Positions 36,144-45,297 of a stretch of DNA of 64,000 bases are shown here, in pieces. Position 1 is the first letter of the stretch. Every line of letters begins with the position of its first letter. The notes under the pieces are model-generated. The model made no database searches. It saw only the letters and a program-made list of their open reading frames with translations, and had not been told where the DNA came from. The position numbers and the translations under genes were made by a program. Source of the stretch: an uncultured Pseudomonas sp. (GTDB lineage: Bacteria > Pseudomonadota > Gammaproteobacteria > Pseudomonadales > Pseudomonadaceae); NCBI RefSeq assembly GCF_943846705.1, contig NZ_OX044366.1, forward strand, positions 124,001-188,000, written 5' to 3'.

Positions 36144-36659
36144 CTAGAAACTTAAACGGTAATGCAGGCTATAACTCTCAACCCCGTCATTGGGCTTTTT
36201 CAGCCCGGCGTTGGAGTAATGCAGCGCGCGCACACCGACTTCCTGGTCGGCAAAGCGCACACCAAAGCCGATGCGGTCTTCAAACTGCAACGACGAGCCC
36301 AGGTCGTTGTCCTCCACCTCGGTGCTGGAAAAAGCCGCCAGGCCAATCCCCGCCTCGATATAGGGCTTGAAGCGCTCGCCGGCAAACTCATAAACCAATA
36401 CCGGGCTGAGCGACAGACTGTGGTTACTCGCCGTCTTGTCGCCATCCCAGTAGGTGTAAGCCGCGTCCCAATAGCCGCTCAGGCGACCGACATCGCTGGC
36501 AAACCAGCTTTGCTGAAAGTCCAGCTGCGTGCCCAGGCGATAGGTCATGGTTGAATCACCGGTTTGCCCGACCGCAACACTCAGATCCATCGCCTGCACG
36601 GCACTTACCTGCCCCCACGCCAAGGCTGCCAGCGCAGCCAGAGTTATGATTTTGCTCAT
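36144..36659 (-). CDS. pagL: Lipid A 3-O-deacylase PagL
   Basis: 171 aa precursor, start MSKIITLAALAALAWGQVSA with a cleavable signal of about 23 residues; an upstream in-frame start was rejected for lack of a signal. Eight-stranded outer-membrane barrel ending in Phe. His147, Ser149 and Glu161 reproduce the spacing of the P. aeruginosa PagL catalytic triad (149/151/163, from memory). Removes the 3-O acyl chain of lipid A. Its place next to murI matches PAO1. Confidence 0.92.
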   Translation of the reverse strand: MSKIITLAALAALAWGQVSAVQAMDLSVAVGQTGDSTMTYRLGTQLDFQQSWFASDVGRLSGYWDAAYTYWDGDKTASNHSLSLSPVLVYEFAGERFKPYIEAGIGLAAFSSTEVEDNDLGSSLQFEDRIGFGVRFADQEVGVRALHYSNAGLKKPNDGVESYSLHYRLSF

Positions 36660-36758
36660 GGTTTTATCCTTTTCCACCCAATAGATGAACGCGCGCAAGC
36701 GCTGCCAAGGAGTATAGGAAGATTTAGGCCACTGCACCGTTCAGCTACGGCTCAACCA

Positions 36759-37562
36759 CTACGGCAGCGCACTAACCGTGGCCGCTGCGCCCCATAGCAG
36801 GGGCAGGACCTGCTGCATGGCCTGCGGCTCAGCGCTGGACCAAAACTGCGTGGCCTGCGCGGGCCCCGCAGCAAGCAGATCACGCTCAACCAGCAGGCGC
36901 TGAACTTGCCGCGCCACCGCGGCGCCCGTATCGATCAGGCTGGTCGAATCGGGCAGCAGGCTGCGCAGTAATGGTTTGATAAAGGGGTAATGGGTGCAGC
37001 CAAGGATCAACGTGTCGCAGCCTTGCGCCAGTAACGGTGCAACAAAGCCCTGCAATAATTCGCGAGTCGCCGCGCCGTCCAGTTCACCGGCTTCGATGCG
37101 CTCGACCAGCCCCGGACAAGGCTGGGTAATCACCCGCACATCGCTGGCAAAACGGTCGAGCAAGGCGGCGAATTTGGCACTTTTCAGGGTGCCGGTAGTG
37201 GCCAGCACCCCGACCACGCCGCTCTGGGTGGCAGCAGCCGCTGGTTTGACCGCCGGCTCCATGCCCACCAACGGCAGCTGCGGGTACAACTCACGTAGCT
37301 CGGCAACCCCTGCCACCGTGGCGGTATTGCAGGCCAGCACCAGCGCTTTGGCGCCCTGGGCCAGGAGAAACTCGGCCAAGACCCGGCAACGCTCACGGAT
37401 AAACTCCGGGCTCTTCTCGCCATAGGGCACATGCCCACTGTCGGCGACATACAGCAGCGACTCGTTAGGCAGCAGCGCACGAATTTCGCGCAGCACTGAC
37501 AACCCACCGACGCCGGAGTCAAACACGCCAATCGGCGCGTCTTTTGCGACGTTACTCGGCAT
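36759..37562 (-). CDS. murI: Glutamate racemase
   Basis: 267 aa, start MPSNVAKDAPIGVFDSGVGG. Catalytic cysteines in VLACNTATVAG and LILGCTHYPF. Makes D-glutamate for peptidoglycan. Its ATG lies inside the end of moeB (11-bp overlap), so it is the last gene of the hemA-prfA-prmC-moeB-murI run. Confidence 0.96.
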   Translation of the reverse strand: MPSNVAKDAPIGVFDSGVGGLSVLREIRALLPNESLLYVADSGHVPYGEKSPEFIRERCRVLAEFLLAQGAKALVLACNTATVAGVAELRELYPQLPLVGMEPAVKPAAAATQSGVVGVLATTGTLKSAKFAALLDRFASDVRVITQPCPGLVERIEAGELDGAATRELLQGFVAPLLAQGCDTLILGCTHYPFIKPLLRSLLPDSTSLIDTGAAVARQVQRLLVERDLLAAGPAQATQFWSSAEPQAMQQVLPLLWGAAATVSALP

Positions 37563-38334
37563 GGCCAGCACAGACGCTGCAAGCCGGATCGCGCTTGACC
37601 CGCAGCTCACGGAAGCGGCTGCCCAAAGCATCGATCAGCAGCAAACGCCCAACCATTGGCTCGCCAAACTGCGCCAGCAGCTTCAACGCTTCCAGTGCTT
37701 GCAAGCTGCCTACCAGCCCCACCAACGGGCCGACTACACCGGCCTCACTGCAGGTCAGTTCGGCCTCGCTGCCGTGGCCATAGATGCAGTGATAACAGGG
37801 GCTGTCATCACGCCGCGGGTCGAACACCGAGAGCTGACCTTCCAGGCGAATCGCCGCGCCGCTGACCAGCGGTACCTTGGCCGTCACGCACGCAGCATTC
37901 ACCGCTTCACGGGTGCTGAAGTTGTCCGAGCAGTCCAGCACCAGGTCCACCGCCGCCACTGCCGCTGCCAGCGAATCAGCGTCCAGCGCCTGTCGATGAG
38001 CGTGCAGGCGCAGCTGCGGATTAAGCGCCAGCAGACGCTTACTCGCCGAGTCGACTTTGCTCAGGTCAATGCTCGCGGTGTCGTGGATGATCTGCCGCTG
38101 CAGGTTGGTCAGGTCAACCGTATCGAAATCCGCCAGGTGCAGCTCACCAACGCCGGCCGCCGCCAGATACAGCGCCACCGGCGAGCCGAGACCGCCCAAA
38201 CCGACGATCAGCGCGCGGCTGTGTTTCAGGCGTAACTGACCGTCGATATCAATCTGTTGTAAGAGAATCTGCCGGCTGTAGCGCAGCAGTTCCTCGTCAC
38301 TCAGCATGTCGTGCGGGTTCATGGCATCACTCAT
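37552..38334 (-). CDS. moeB: MoeB/ThiF-type adenylyltransferase
   Basis: 260 aa, start MSDAMNPHDMLSDEELLRYS (a second ATG at 38322 is possible). ATP-binding VGLGGLGSPVALYLAAAGVG (about residues 37-56), Zn cysteines in CYHCIYG and CSVCAG, and the E1-like DCSDNFSTR. Activates MoaD by C-terminal adenylation for molybdopterin synthesis. Overlaps prmC by 8 bp and murI by 11 bp. Confidence 0.94.
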   Translation of the reverse strand: MSDAMNPHDMLSDEELLRYSRQILLQQIDIDGQLRLKHSRALIVGLGGLGSPVALYLAAAGVGELHLADFDTVDLTNLQRQIIHDTASIDLSKVDSASKRLLALNPQLRLHAHRQALDADSLAAAVAAVDLVLDCSDNFSTREAVNAACVTAKVPLVSGAAIRLEGQLSVFDPRRDDSPCYHCIYGHGSEAELTCSEAGVVGPLVGLVGSLQALEALKLLAQFGEPMVGRLLLIDALGSRFRELRVKRDPACSVCAGHAE

Positions 38335-39160
38335 TGTCGAAGCATCCCAGGCTGATACGCTCGTGACCGGCAAGGTCGCGGCGACTGTCTACCGCACGAA
38401 AGCCGCGCGCGCTGAGCAACTCACGCACCGCGCCGGCCTGATCGCAGCCATGCTCTAACAGCAACCAACCGCCGGCCTCAAGGTGCTCCGGTGCCTGCTG
38501 AATAATCAGGCGGATATCATCCAGGCCATCCGCCCCGGCGACCAGCGCGCTGCTCGGCTCGAAACGTACATCACCTTCGCCCAAGTGTTTATCGTCTGCG
38601 GCAATGTACGGCGGGTTACTGACAATCAGCTGATAACGCTGACCGGCCAGAGCACTAAACCAGTGGCTCTCCACGAAGTTGGCATTGAGCAGTTGAAGCC
38701 GGGCGCGATTGCGCAGCGCCAGCGCCACCGCCTCGACGATGCGGTCCACGCCGCTGACCTGCCAGGCCGGGCGTTCGCAGGCCAAGGCCAGGGCAATTGC
38801 GCCGCTGCCGGTGCCTAGATCCAGCACCCGCGCTGGGGTCGCCGGCAGCAACGCCAGAGCGGTTTCAACCAGTAACTCGGTATCCGGCCGTGGGATCAGG
38901 GTGTGCGTCGCCACCTCTAAGTCCAGGCTCCAGAAGCCCTGCTGGCCGAGGATATACGCCACCGGTTCGCCGGCCTGACGCCGTACGAGCGCCGCCCGAT
39001 AACCCTCAAGCTGCGCTGCATCGAGCTCACGCTCCGGCCAGGTATGCAGGTAGCTGCGCGACTTGCCGAGGGCGTGGGCGAGCAACAGCTCAGCGTCCAG
39101 ACGCGGGGTCGGCGAGTCAGGCAATTGCGGGCAGGCAAGCAGTTGTTCGATGGTGCTCAT
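38327..39160 (-). CDS. prmC: Release factor glutamine methyltransferase PrmC
   Basis: 277 aa. SAM motif VLDLGTGSGAIALALA in the middle and the substrate-Gln motif SNPPYIAADD later. N5-methylates the GGQ glutamine of release factors, including RF1 encoded just upstream; the enzyme and its substrate are co-transcribed, as in most gammaproteobacteria. Confidence 0.96.
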   Translation of the reverse strand: MSTIEQLLACPQLPDSPTPRLDAELLLAHALGKSRSYLHTWPERELDAAQLEGYRAALVRRQAGEPVAYILGQQGFWSLDLEVATHTLIPRPDTELLVETALALLPATPARVLDLGTGSGAIALALACERPAWQVSGVDRIVEAVALALRNRARLQLLNANFVESHWFSALAGQRYQLIVSNPPYIAADDKHLGEGDVRFEPSSALVAGADGLDDIRLIIQQAPEHLEAGGWLLLEHGCDQAGAVRELLSARGFRAVDSRRDLAGHERISLGCFDNE

Positions 39161-39235
39161 GCAGTCGGCAGTCTCTAGCGGAGGGTGGCAACGCTGGGTT
39201 ATCCACCCTAGATCCTTGGCGTAGCAAGCAACTAA

Positions 39236-40318
39236 TCAGTCACCCAGCGCAGCCAACTGATCGGCTTGGTATTCGACCAGCAGCGGCTCGATGATCGCCT
39301 CAACGCCGCCAGCTATCACTTCATTAAGCGAATACAGGGTCAGGTTGATGCGGTGATCGGTAACCCGGCCTTGCGGGAAGTTGTAGGTGCGGATGCGCTC
39401 GGAACGGTCCCCGGAACCCACCAGCAATTTGCGCGAGTCGGAAATTTCCTTGTGCGCGGCGGCTTCCTGCTGATCCTTGAGTTTGGCCGCCAGCCAGGCC
39501 ATGGCCTTGGCGCGGTTCTTGTGCTGCGAGCGTTCTTCCTGACATTCCACCACGGTACCGGTGGGAATGTGGGTAATCCGGATCGCCGAGTCGGTGGTGT
39601 TAACGTGCTGACCACCGGCACCGGAAGAGCGGTAAGTATCCACACGCAAATCAGCCGGATTGATGTCGATGGCCATTTGCTCGTCTGGCTCGGGCAGCAC
39701 GGCAACAGTGCAGGCCGAGGTATGGATACGGCCTTGGGATTCGGTTTCCGGCACGCGTTGCACGCGATGCGCACCGGACTCGAACTTGAGTTTGCCGTAG
39801 ACGTTATCGCCCTCGACCCGAGCAATCACTTCCTTATAGCCGCCATGCTCGCCTTCGCTGGCCGAGAGCACCTCGACCCGCCAGCCCTGCTTCTCGGCAT
39901 AGCGCGAGTACATGCGAAACAGATCGCCGGAGAAGATCGCTGCCTCATCTCCGCCGGTGCCGGCGCGCACTTCAAGGAAGACGTTACGGCCGTCGTTCGG
40001 GTCTTTGGGCAGCAACATACGCTGCAGCGTGGCTTCCAGCTCAATCAGCTGCTCCTTGGCCTCGGCAACTTCCTCCTCGGCCATTTCACGCATGTCCGGG
40101 TCGCTGTCTTTGAGCAGCGCCTGGGCCCCTTCAAGGTCACTCTGCACCTTACGGAATGCGCCGAATGCCTGATAAACCGGCTCAATCTCGGCGTACTCCT
40201 TGGAGTAGGCGCGAAACTGCGGCTGATTGCTGATGACTTCGGCGTCACCGAGCAGCGCGGTCAGTTCTTCGAATCGATCCTGCAACAGGTCGAGCTTATT
40301 GATCAGTGACGCTTTCAT
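39236..40318 (-). CDS. prfA: Peptide chain release factor 1
   Basis: 360 aa, the normal length. GAGGQHVNTTDSAIRITH carries the GGQ motif (about residue 235), and the PET tripeptide (family PxT) near residue 190 recognises UAA/UAG. Nine bases after the hemA stop. Confidence 0.97.
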   Translation of the reverse strand: MKASLINKLDLLQDRFEELTALLGDAEVISNQPQFRAYSKEYAEIEPVYQAFGAFRKVQSDLEGAQALLKDSDPDMREMAEEEVAEAKEQLIELEATLQRMLLPKDPNDGRNVFLEVRAGTGGDEAAIFSGDLFRMYSRYAEKQGWRVEVLSASEGEHGGYKEVIARVEGDNVYGKLKFESGAHRVQRVPETESQGRIHTSACTVAVLPEPDEQMAIDINPADLRVDTYRSSGAGGQHVNTTDSAIRITHIPTGTVVECQEERSQHKNRAKAMAWLAAKLKDQQEAAAHKEISDSRKLLVGSGDRSERIRTYNFPQGRVTDHRINLTLYSLNEVIAGGVEAIIEPLLVEYQADQLAALGD

Positions 40319-40327
40319 TGCAGACCT

Positions 40328-41608
40328 TTATTTTTTCGCCGAGCCGGGCGACACGCCCTCGTCGAGGGCAAACAGTTCTTGAGCCACGCCCAGCGCATCG
40401 ACGCGGCCATCAGCAGAGAATTTTTTCAGTTGCACGCTGGGTGCATGCAGCAGCTTATTGGTCAGCCCGCGGGCTAATTGCGCCAACACGTCCTCGGCGG
40501 AGCTGCCATTACCCAGTAGACGCAGAGCCTTGTTCAGTTCCTCGTCACGCAGACGTTCAGCCTGCTGCCGGTAGGCTTTGAGCACATCCACCGCAGCCAG
40601 TTCGCGCAGGCGCTGCATAAAGTCCTGAGCGCCGACGCTGACCAGTTCTTCTGCCGCTTGCGCCGCGCCCTGGCGGCTCTTGAGGTTTTCCTCGATCACA
40701 TCGTGCAGGTCATCGACGGTGTACAGGTAAACATCATCCAGCTCGCCGACTTCCGGTTCGATGTCACGCGGCACGGCAATGTCGACCATGAAAATCGGCT
40801 TGTGCTTACGCAGCTTCAGCGCCCGTTCGACCGCGCCCTTACCGAGAATCGGCAGCTGGCTGGCCGTCGAACTGATAACGATATCGCTGTTGACCAACTC
40901 AGCAGGGATTTCCGAGAGCAGCACCGCGTGGGCGCCAAATTGCTCGGCCAGGGTGCTAGCGCGCTCCAGGGTGCGGTTGGCCACCACAATACGCTTGATG
41001 CCCTGATCGTGCAGGTGGCGGGCGACCAGACTGATGGTCTCGCCCGCGCCAATCAGCAGCGCCTGACTGCGGTGCAGATCCGTAAAAATCTGCTTAGCCA
41101 GACTGACGGCGGCAAACGCCACCGACACCGGGTTTTCCCCAATGGCCGTGTCGGTGCGCACGGTCTTGGCGGTGCTGAAGGTCGCCTGAAACAGTCGTCC
41201 GAGCAGCGGGCCGAGGGTACCGGCTTCACGGGCCACAGCAAACGCCGACTTCATCTGGCCGAGAATCTGCGGTTCACCCAACACCATGGAGTCCAACCCG
41301 GACGCCACGCGCATCATGTGCCGCACGGCAGCGTCATCGGCATGGATATAGGCGCAGGCGCGCAGCTCGTCGAGGCTCAGCCGATGGTAATTCGCCAGCC
41401 AGGCCAGCACCTCGTCGGCGCTCAGATCATCCTGTTCGAGGTATAACTCGCTGCGGTTGCAGGTCGAAAGAATCGCCGCCTCGCGACTGGACGTGTTGTG
41501 ACACAGCAGGCGCAGGGCCTCAACCAACTGCTCGGGAGTGAACGCCACGCGCTCACGGACATCCACCGAGGCGGTCTTATGGTTGATACCGAGGGCAATA
41601 AAGGCCAT
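40328..41608 (-). CDS. hemA: Glutamyl-tRNA reductase
   Basis: 426 aa, start MAFIALGINHKTASVDVRER; an upstream frame extension was rejected. Active-site Cys in LSTCNRSELYLEQDD (about residue 50), VLGEPQILGQMK, NADPH region LLIGAGETISLVARHL. First committed step of tetrapyrrole synthesis. First gene of the operon; divergent from the TPR lipoprotein across 184 bp. Confidence 0.97.
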   Translation of the reverse strand: MAFIALGINHKTASVDVRERVAFTPEQLVEALRLLCHNTSSREAAILSTCNRSELYLEQDDLSADEVLAWLANYHRLSLDELRACAYIHADDAAVRHMMRVASGLDSMVLGEPQILGQMKSAFAVAREAGTLGPLLGRLFQATFSTAKTVRTDTAIGENPVSVAFAAVSLAKQIFTDLHRSQALLIGAGETISLVARHLHDQGIKRIVVANRTLERASTLAEQFGAHAVLLSEIPAELVNSDIVISSTASQLPILGKGAVERALKLRKHKPIFMVDIAVPRDIEPEVGELDDVYLYTVDDLHDVIEENLKSRQGAAQAAEELVSVGAQDFMQRLRELAAVDVLKAYRQQAERLRDEELNKALRLLGNGSSAEDVLAQLARGLTNKLLHAPSVQLKKFSADGRVDALGVAQELFALDEGVSPGSAKK

Positions 41609-41792
41609 GCAAATCGCTGACAGGGAGTGGAAGCCGGCAATTGTCCTACTTCGGCAAAGCGAGAACAACCACTGCCGGCTATTGTCCCACTAGGCAGGTT
41701 TATCACCCTCAGCAGGATCATGGCAGCCCATGGGTTTGCCCTACGGCTTGTGTCATGATGCCAAAACCGCAGGTTGGCCACATACTCGTCCT

Positions 41793-43523
41793 ATGAATAG
41801 ATCCTTCGCCTTGCTGACTGCCGCTGCTTTATTGAGCGGTTGCCAGAGCTTTGCTCCCTCTACCCCGGATGGCACGCCGCCCGTGGAAGACCCCGCTGTT
41901 GTGAGCGCAGAAGCTCCACCACAGGTCTACCGCGCCTTCAGCCAGGAAACCCTGCTGTCGCTGCTGATTGCCGAATTGGCTGGCCAACGCAACCGCTTTG
42001 ACATTGCCCTGGAAAACTATGTTGAGCAGGCCAATGCCACCCAGGATGCCGGCGTGGCCGAGCGCGGCTTCCGTATCGCCGAGTACCTCGGCGCCGAGCA
42101 GCCCGCGCTGGAAACCAGCCTGCTGTGGGCCAAGACCGCGCCGGAAAACATCGACGCCCAGCGCGCCGCCGCCGTGCAATTGGCACGCGCCGGCCGCTAC
42201 GACGAGTCCATGAGCTTTATGGAGCAGGTTCTGCAGCGCCAGGGCGATACCCACTTCGACTTCCTCGCGCTGTCCGCTGCCGAGACCGACCCGGATACGC
42301 GTGCCGGCCTGCTGCAGAGCTTTGATCGCCTGCAAATGAAGTACCCAGACAACAACCAGCTGCAATTTGGCAAAGCGCTGTTGCTGCAACAGGACGACCG
42401 CCCACAGGAGGCGCTGGAGTTGCTGGAACAACAACCCAGCAAAAACCGCCCAATTGCTTCGATCCTGCTGCATGCGCGCCTGCTGCAAAGCCTGGAACGT
42501 AACGCCGATGCGCTGCAGCTGCTGGAAAAAAGCCTTAAGCAGCACCCGGACGACAAGCGCCTGCGCCTGACCTATGCCCGCCTGCTGGTGGCCGAAGACC
42601 GCCTGGACGACGCCCGCGGTGAATTCTCTGCACTGCTGCAACAACACCCCAATGACGATGACCTGCGCTTTTCGCTGGCCCTCGTTTGCCTGGAGGCTGA
42701 GGCCTGGGAAGAGGCCATCGTCTACCTAGAAGAACTGATCGAGCGCGGCAGCCACGTCGACGCCGCACATTACAACCTGGCCCGCGCCTATGAAGAGCTT
42801 GGTGATACTGCCAATGCCCTGACCGAGTACGGCCTGGTTGGCCCAGGCAATGACTATCTGCCCGCCCAAGCCCGGCAAAGTGACTTGTTGTTCAAGCAGC
42901 GGCGCGGTGACAACGCCTCGGAGCGCTTGCGCCAGGCACGCGACAGCCAGCCTGACTATGCCATCCAGCTGTACTTGATCGAGACCGAAGCCTGGTCCAA
43001 ACAGCAGGACACCGAGCGCGCCTGGCAGTTAATCGAGCAAGCCTTGGAGCAGTTCCCCGAAGACCTCAACCTGCTCTACACCCGCGCCATGCTGGCGGAA
43101 AAACGCGACAACCTGGCCCTGCTGGAGCAAGACCTGCGCTTTATTCTCGAGCGCGAGCCGGATAACGCCATGGCCCTCAACGCCCTCGGCTACACCCTGG
43201 CTGACCGCACCACGCGTTACGCCGAAGCCCTGCAGCTGATCGAGCAAGCACACCAGCTCAACCCGCAAGACCCAGCCATTCTCGACAGCCTCGGCTGGGT
43301 GAATTACCGCATGGGCAATCTGGACGAGGCGGAACGCCTGCTCCGCCAAGCCATGCAGGCGTTTCCCGACCACGAAGTCGCCGCCCACCTAGGCGAAGTA
43401 CTGTGGGTTCAGGGCAAACAGAAAGAAGCTCGCAAACTCTGGAGCGAGGCCTTGAAGCAGCAACCCGACAGTGAAATTCTGCGTAGCACACTGCTGCGCC
43501 TGACCGGAGCAGAGACACTCTGA
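41793..43523 (+). CDS. TPR-repeat lipoprotein
   Basis: 576 aa. Start MNRSFALLTAAALLSGCQSF with lipobox LLSGC, so lipidated at Cys17. At least eight TPR-like helical repeats follow (for example AEALQLIEQAHQLNPQDPAI and EAERLLRQAMQAFPDHEVAA). Position before lolB matches PA4667. Outer-membrane lipoprotein of unknown role. The lolB start shares a base with its stop (TGATG). Confidence 0.92.
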   Translation: MNRSFALLTAAALLSGCQSFAPSTPDGTPPVEDPAVVSAEAPPQVYRAFSQETLLSLLIAELAGQRNRFDIALENYVEQANATQDAGVAERGFRIAEYLGAEQPALETSLLWAKTAPENIDAQRAAAVQLARAGRYDESMSFMEQVLQRQGDTHFDFLALSAAETDPDTRAGLLQSFDRLQMKYPDNNQLQFGKALLLQQDDRPQEALELLEQQPSKNRPIASILLHARLLQSLERNADALQLLEKSLKQHPDDKRLRLTYARLLVAEDRLDDARGEFSALLQQHPNDDDLRFSLALVCLEAEAWEEAIVYLEELIERGSHVDAAHYNLARAYEELGDTANALTEYGLVGPGNDYLPAQARQSDLLFKQRRGDNASERLRQARDSQPDYAIQLYLIETEAWSKQQDTERAWQLIEQALEQFPEDLNLLYTRAMLAEKRDNLALLEQDLRFILEREPDNAMALNALGYTLADRTTRYAEALQLIEQAHQLNPQDPAILDSLGWVNYRMGNLDEAERLLRQAMQAFPDHEVAAHLGEVLWVQGKQKEARKLWSEALKQQPDSEILRSTLLRLTGAETL

Positions 43524-44140
43524 TGCTTGCGCGCCACCTGATAATTTTCAGCCTGATCACACTACTCGCCGGCTGTGCTGGCCTGACTTCCCGCGAAGCC
43601 CTTGAAGGCCAAGGCAATGCGCAAAGCTGGCAAGCACACAAGCAGCACGTCAGCGGCCTGGACGCCTGGCAGATCAACGGCAAAGTCGGCATCCGCGCAC
43701 CGAAAGACTCTGGTAGCGGCACCCTGTTCTGGCTGCAACGCCAGGATTATTACGACATCCGCCTGTCCGGCCCTCTTGGCCGCGGCGCCGCGCGACTCAC
43801 CGGCCGCCCCGGCACCGCTTTGCTAGAAGTGGCCAACCAGGGGCGCTATCAAGCCGAATCTCCGGAACAGCTGCTGCAAGCCAAGCTCGGTCTTAACCTG
43901 CCCGTTTCACACCTGCTTTGGTGGATTCGCGGCCTGCCCTCCCCCGACAGCAAAAGCCGCCTGAACCTCGACAGCCAAAGCCATCTGGCGCAGCTGAGCC
44001 AAGATGGCTGGGATGTCGAATACCTGAGCTATACCGAACAGAATGGTTTCTGGCTGCCCGAGCGCATCAAGCTCAACGGCTTCGACCTGCAAGTCACCCT
44101 GGTGATCAAGGACTGGCAGCCGCGCCAGCTCGGCCAATGA
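43523..44140 (+). CDS. lolB: Outer-membrane lipoprotein receptor LolB
   Basis: 205 aa, usual length. Signal MLARHLIIFSLITLLAGCAG with lipobox LAGC. Contains WQINGKVGIRAPKDSGSGTL and SHLLWWIRGLPSPDSK, the LolB core. Receives lipoproteins from LolA and inserts them in the outer membrane. Coupled to the TPR lipoprotein upstream and to ispE downstream (ATGA). Confidence 0.95.
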   Translation: MLARHLIIFSLITLLAGCAGLTSREALEGQGNAQSWQAHKQHVSGLDAWQINGKVGIRAPKDSGSGTLFWLQRQDYYDIRLSGPLGRGAARLTGRPGTALLEVANQGRYQAESPEQLLQAKLGLNLPVSHLLWWIRGLPSPDSKSRLNLDSQSHLAQLSQDGWDVEYLSYTEQNGFWLPERIKLNGFDLQVTLVIKDWQPRQLGQ

Positions 44141-45012
44141 GCATCCCGGCAATTCCCGCCGCAGCTGAATTGATTCTGCCGGCACCGGCCAAGCTCAACC
44201 TGATGCTGCACATCCTCGGCCGCCGAGCCGACGGCTATCACGAGCTGCAAACGCTGTTTCAGTTTCTCGACTTCGGCGATGAACTGGGTTTTGCCCTGCG
44301 CCAGGATGGCCAGATTCATCTGCATACACCTATCGACGGTGTCCCCCACGACAGCAACCTGATCGTGCGCGCGGCGCGCCTACTGCAACAACAAACCGGT
44401 TGCACCCTAGGTGCCGACATCTGGCTCGACAAACGCCTGCCCATGGGCGGCGGCATTGGCGGCGGCAGTTCGGATGCCGCCACCACTCTGCTTGGCCTCA
44501 AGCATCTCTGGCAACTGGAGTGCGGCGAAGATCAACTCGCCGACCTGGGCCTCAGCCTCGGCGCAGACGTGCCGGTATTCGTACGCGGCCACGCGGCATT
44601 CGCCGAAGGTGTTGGGGAAAAACTCCAGCCGGTAACCCTAAGCGAACCCTGGTTTCTCGTGGCAATTCCGCAAGTACTTGTCAGCACAGTGAAAATTTTC
44701 TCCGACCCTGAGTTGACACGAGATACGCCGCCCATTAAAGTTCGCAGCCTTCTTGAGGGGGGTGGTCATAACGACTGCCTGCCGGTGGTCCAGAAGCGTT
44801 ACCCAGAAGTACGTAACGCTTTGAATTTGCTGAACAAATTTGTTCCTGCAAAATTAACCGGTACTGGAGCTTGTGTGTTTGGGAGCTTCCCAAACGAGGA
44901 CGATGCTGATAAAGTCGCCCGCCAACTTCCAGGCACTTTGCCAAGCTTCATTGCTCAAGGTCGTAACATCTCGATGTTGCACCGCAAGCTCGGAAAATTG
45001 GTCAAGAAGTGA
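44137..45012 (+). CDS. ispE: 4-diphosphocytidyl-2-C-methyl-D-erythritol kinase
   Basis: 291 aa, start MSIPAIPAAAELILPAPAKL overlapping lolB by 4 bp. GHMP-kinase ATP motif PMGGGIGGGSSDAATTLLGL at about residues 97-116. Fourth step of the MEP isoprenoid pathway. The last third of the gene, from about 44690, looks more AT-rich than the first two thirds and includes a promoter-like TTGACA-N16-TTAAAG (44713-44740) ahead of the tRNA-Gln and prs genes. Confidence 0.95.
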   Translation: MSIPAIPAAAELILPAPAKLNLMLHILGRRADGYHELQTLFQFLDFGDELGFALRQDGQIHLHTPIDGVPHDSNLIVRAARLLQQQTGCTLGADIWLDKRLPMGGGIGGGSSDAATTLLGLKHLWQLECGEDQLADLGLSLGADVPVFVRGHAAFAEGVGEKLQPVTLSEPWFLVAIPQVLVSTVKIFSDPELTRDTPPIKVRSLLEGGGHNDCLPVVQKRYPEVRNALNLLNKFVPAKLTGTGACVFGSFPNEDDADKVARQLPGTLPSFIAQGRNISMLHRKLGKLVKK

Positions 45013-45050
45013 ATCTACGCTGTAAGTTGTAAAAGCAACGGGTTGTATGT

Positions 45051-45125
45051 AGGGGCGTCGCCAAGCGGTAAGGCACCAGGTTTTGATCCTGGCATGCGTT
45101 GGTTCGAATCCAGCCGCCCCTGCCA
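45051..45125 (+). tRNA. tRNA-Gln(TTG), copy 1
   Basis: 75 nt including an encoded CCA. Acceptor stem AGGGGCG/CGCCCCT, anticodon loop TTTTGAT with anticodon TTG, and T-loop GGTTCGAATCC. A possible promoter (TTGGTC, 17 bp, TGTAAG) overlaps the end of ispE. Confidence 0.97.
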
Positions 45126-45176
45126 TTCCGTCATAAGACGGGTAGGCAACTCAATGCACTCGGTTACACAAGATAC

Positions 45177-45251
45177 AGGGGCGTCGCCAAGCGGTAAGGC
45201 ACCAGGTTTTGATCCTGGCATGCGTTGGTTCGAATCCAGCCGCCCCTGCCA
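45177..45251 (+). tRNA. tRNA-Gln(TTG), copy 2
   Basis: Exact duplicate of the tRNA at 45051, 126 bp downstream, again with encoded CCA. The two are separated by a 51-bp spacer and followed 46 bp later by prs. Confidence 0.97.
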
Positions 45252-45297
45252 TTTTCTGTACTCATCCAGGTATACCCTCAGCCGGCAGGTACTGCGC

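Noticed and set aside
45043..45297. N-terminal extension of prs by 85 codons
   Set aside because: It would translate both tRNA-Gln genes; the family start VSKMMVFTGN at 45298 is normal.
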